From NCBI GenBank assembly GCA_938038645.1, contig CALHTA010000243.1, positions 1-5,909 of the forward strand: DNA of 5,909 nucleotides. The letters run 5' to 3'. The notes under the pieces were generated by a model that searched no databases, was not told the origin of the DNA, and was given only the letters and a program-made list of their open reading frames with translations. This stretch comes from an uncultured Thiotrichaceae bacterium. GTDB taxonomy: Bacteria; Pseudomonadota; Gammaproteobacteria; Thiotrichales; Thiotrichaceae. Numbering within the stretch: position 1 is the stretch's first letter; each line of letters starts with the position of its first letter. A program made the position numbers and the translations under genes. Shown here one piece after another: positions 5,440 through 5,909 of the stretch.

Positions 5440-5909
5440 TCTAATACAGTCCCAGAAAAAGAAACGCCACCAGCTGCAGCTTTGCCACTTTCAAAAGATG
5501 GCTTAACGATTGAATGGGATAAAGATGTCCACCCTGAAATCCTGGAAGCTTTCCTTTCGGACACGCCTGACCAAATCACTGAATCGACAGCACTAATCCA
5601 TAAAATTGCCAATGGAAACGCGACCTCAGAAGAACATCAATTAGCAGCCAGATTAACTCACACCATTAAAGGGGCTAGTGGGGTTGTTGGCGTCACATCA
5701 CTCATTGCGTTTACGCATGAACTTGAAGAAATTCTTGAGTATTCCGTTGACAACAAACTCCCTTCAGAAACAAAAGAATTGCTGCTAGAGTCAGCAGACT
5801 GCCTAGACGGTATGGGTGAAGCAATGATGGGGCAGTTACCACTTCCCGTCCAATTTGACACCCTACTTGGTCAGTTAAAGTCTACAGCAAGGCGATTAAA
5901 CCAATCCTC
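5440..5909 (+). pseudogene. chpA: Continuation of the ChpA/PilL-type CheA gene after the in-frame stop (Hpt domain), 3' truncated by window edge
   Basis: The frame of the upstream segment resumes directly after TAA and stays open for 156 codons to the window edge. After a short Pro/Ala linker (EKETPPAAALP) comes an Hpt domain, starting near WDKDVHPEILEAFLSDTPDQI. It carries the phosphotransfer motif HTIKGASG, with the phospho-accepting His at 5659-5661, and the helix LIAFTHELEEILE that normally follows. Kinase, CheW-like and receiver domains would lie beyond the window. No restart is convincing: the first in-frame ATG (5812) lies after the Hpt motif, no in-frame GTG precedes it, and TTG 5482 has no ribosome-binding site. 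The segment is therefore a piece of a nonsense-interrupted gene, unless there is readthrough, an unusual start, or a sequence error. Both sides have similar base and codon use. The symbol rests on position after pilJ and on the Hpt type. Confidence 0.6.

Noticed and set aside
5482..5484. TTG at 5482 as an independent start for the Hpt-containing kinase
   Set aside because: No ribosome-binding site at a suitable distance; ATGs nearby (5498, 5514) are out of frame and stop within three codons.

Overview
The window looks like chromosomal DNA of a gammaproteobacterium, probably aquatic or marine with moderately low GC. The evidence is a CysB-type LysR regulator, an NqrM-type maturation factor for the sodium-pumping NADH:quinone oxidoreductase, and a Pil-Chp (type IV pilus) chemosensory cluster. 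The genus cannot be fixed from the sequence. All recognised genes lie on the + strand.

Left part (1-1714): the C-terminal ~270 residues of a CysB-like LysR regulator run in from the left edge. After ~100 bp comes nqrM (best start 916), then 4 bp later a gamma-class carbonic anhydrase-like (YrdA type) left-handed beta-helix protein. The last two probably form a transcription unit. nqrM is not next to any nqr structural gene here.

Middle (1715-2096): 382 bp of AT-rich DNA without a convincing long gene. It holds candidate promoter elements, a perfect 12-bp palindrome between a possible -35 and -10, a C-loop hairpin, and a strong GGAGG ribosome-binding site. That site is poorly placed for the annotated start of the next gene but well placed for a 13-codon TTG-initiated leader ORF ending 4 bp before it.

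Right part (2097-5909): a tightly packed chemosensory operon. It encodes a PilH-like single-domain response regulator, a PilI-like CheW adaptor (2-bp gap), a PilJ-like methyl-accepting chemoreceptor (4-bp ATGA overlap), and the N-terminal part of a ChpA/PilL-type hybrid CheA kinase (21-bp gap). By analogy with the Pseudomonas Pil-Chp pathway, PilJ would sense a periplasmic or pilus-derived signal, PilI would couple it to ChpA, and the CheA Hpt domains would phosphorylate the response regulator to control twitching, surface sensing or cAMP. No pilG is seen before pilH and no pilK (CheR-type methyltransferase) between pilJ and the kinase.

The most striking observation is an in-frame TAA at 5437-5439 in the kinase gene. 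The same frame stays open to the window edge and encodes a complete Hpt motif (HTIKG), with no credible restart site. The kinase is therefore a nonsense-interrupted gene, a split gene, a readthrough case or a sequence error. Other points worth a look are the receptor hairpin tip substitutions, the short receptor sensory domain, a Thr-to-Met change in the CysB ligand pocket, and the leader architecture ahead of pilH.
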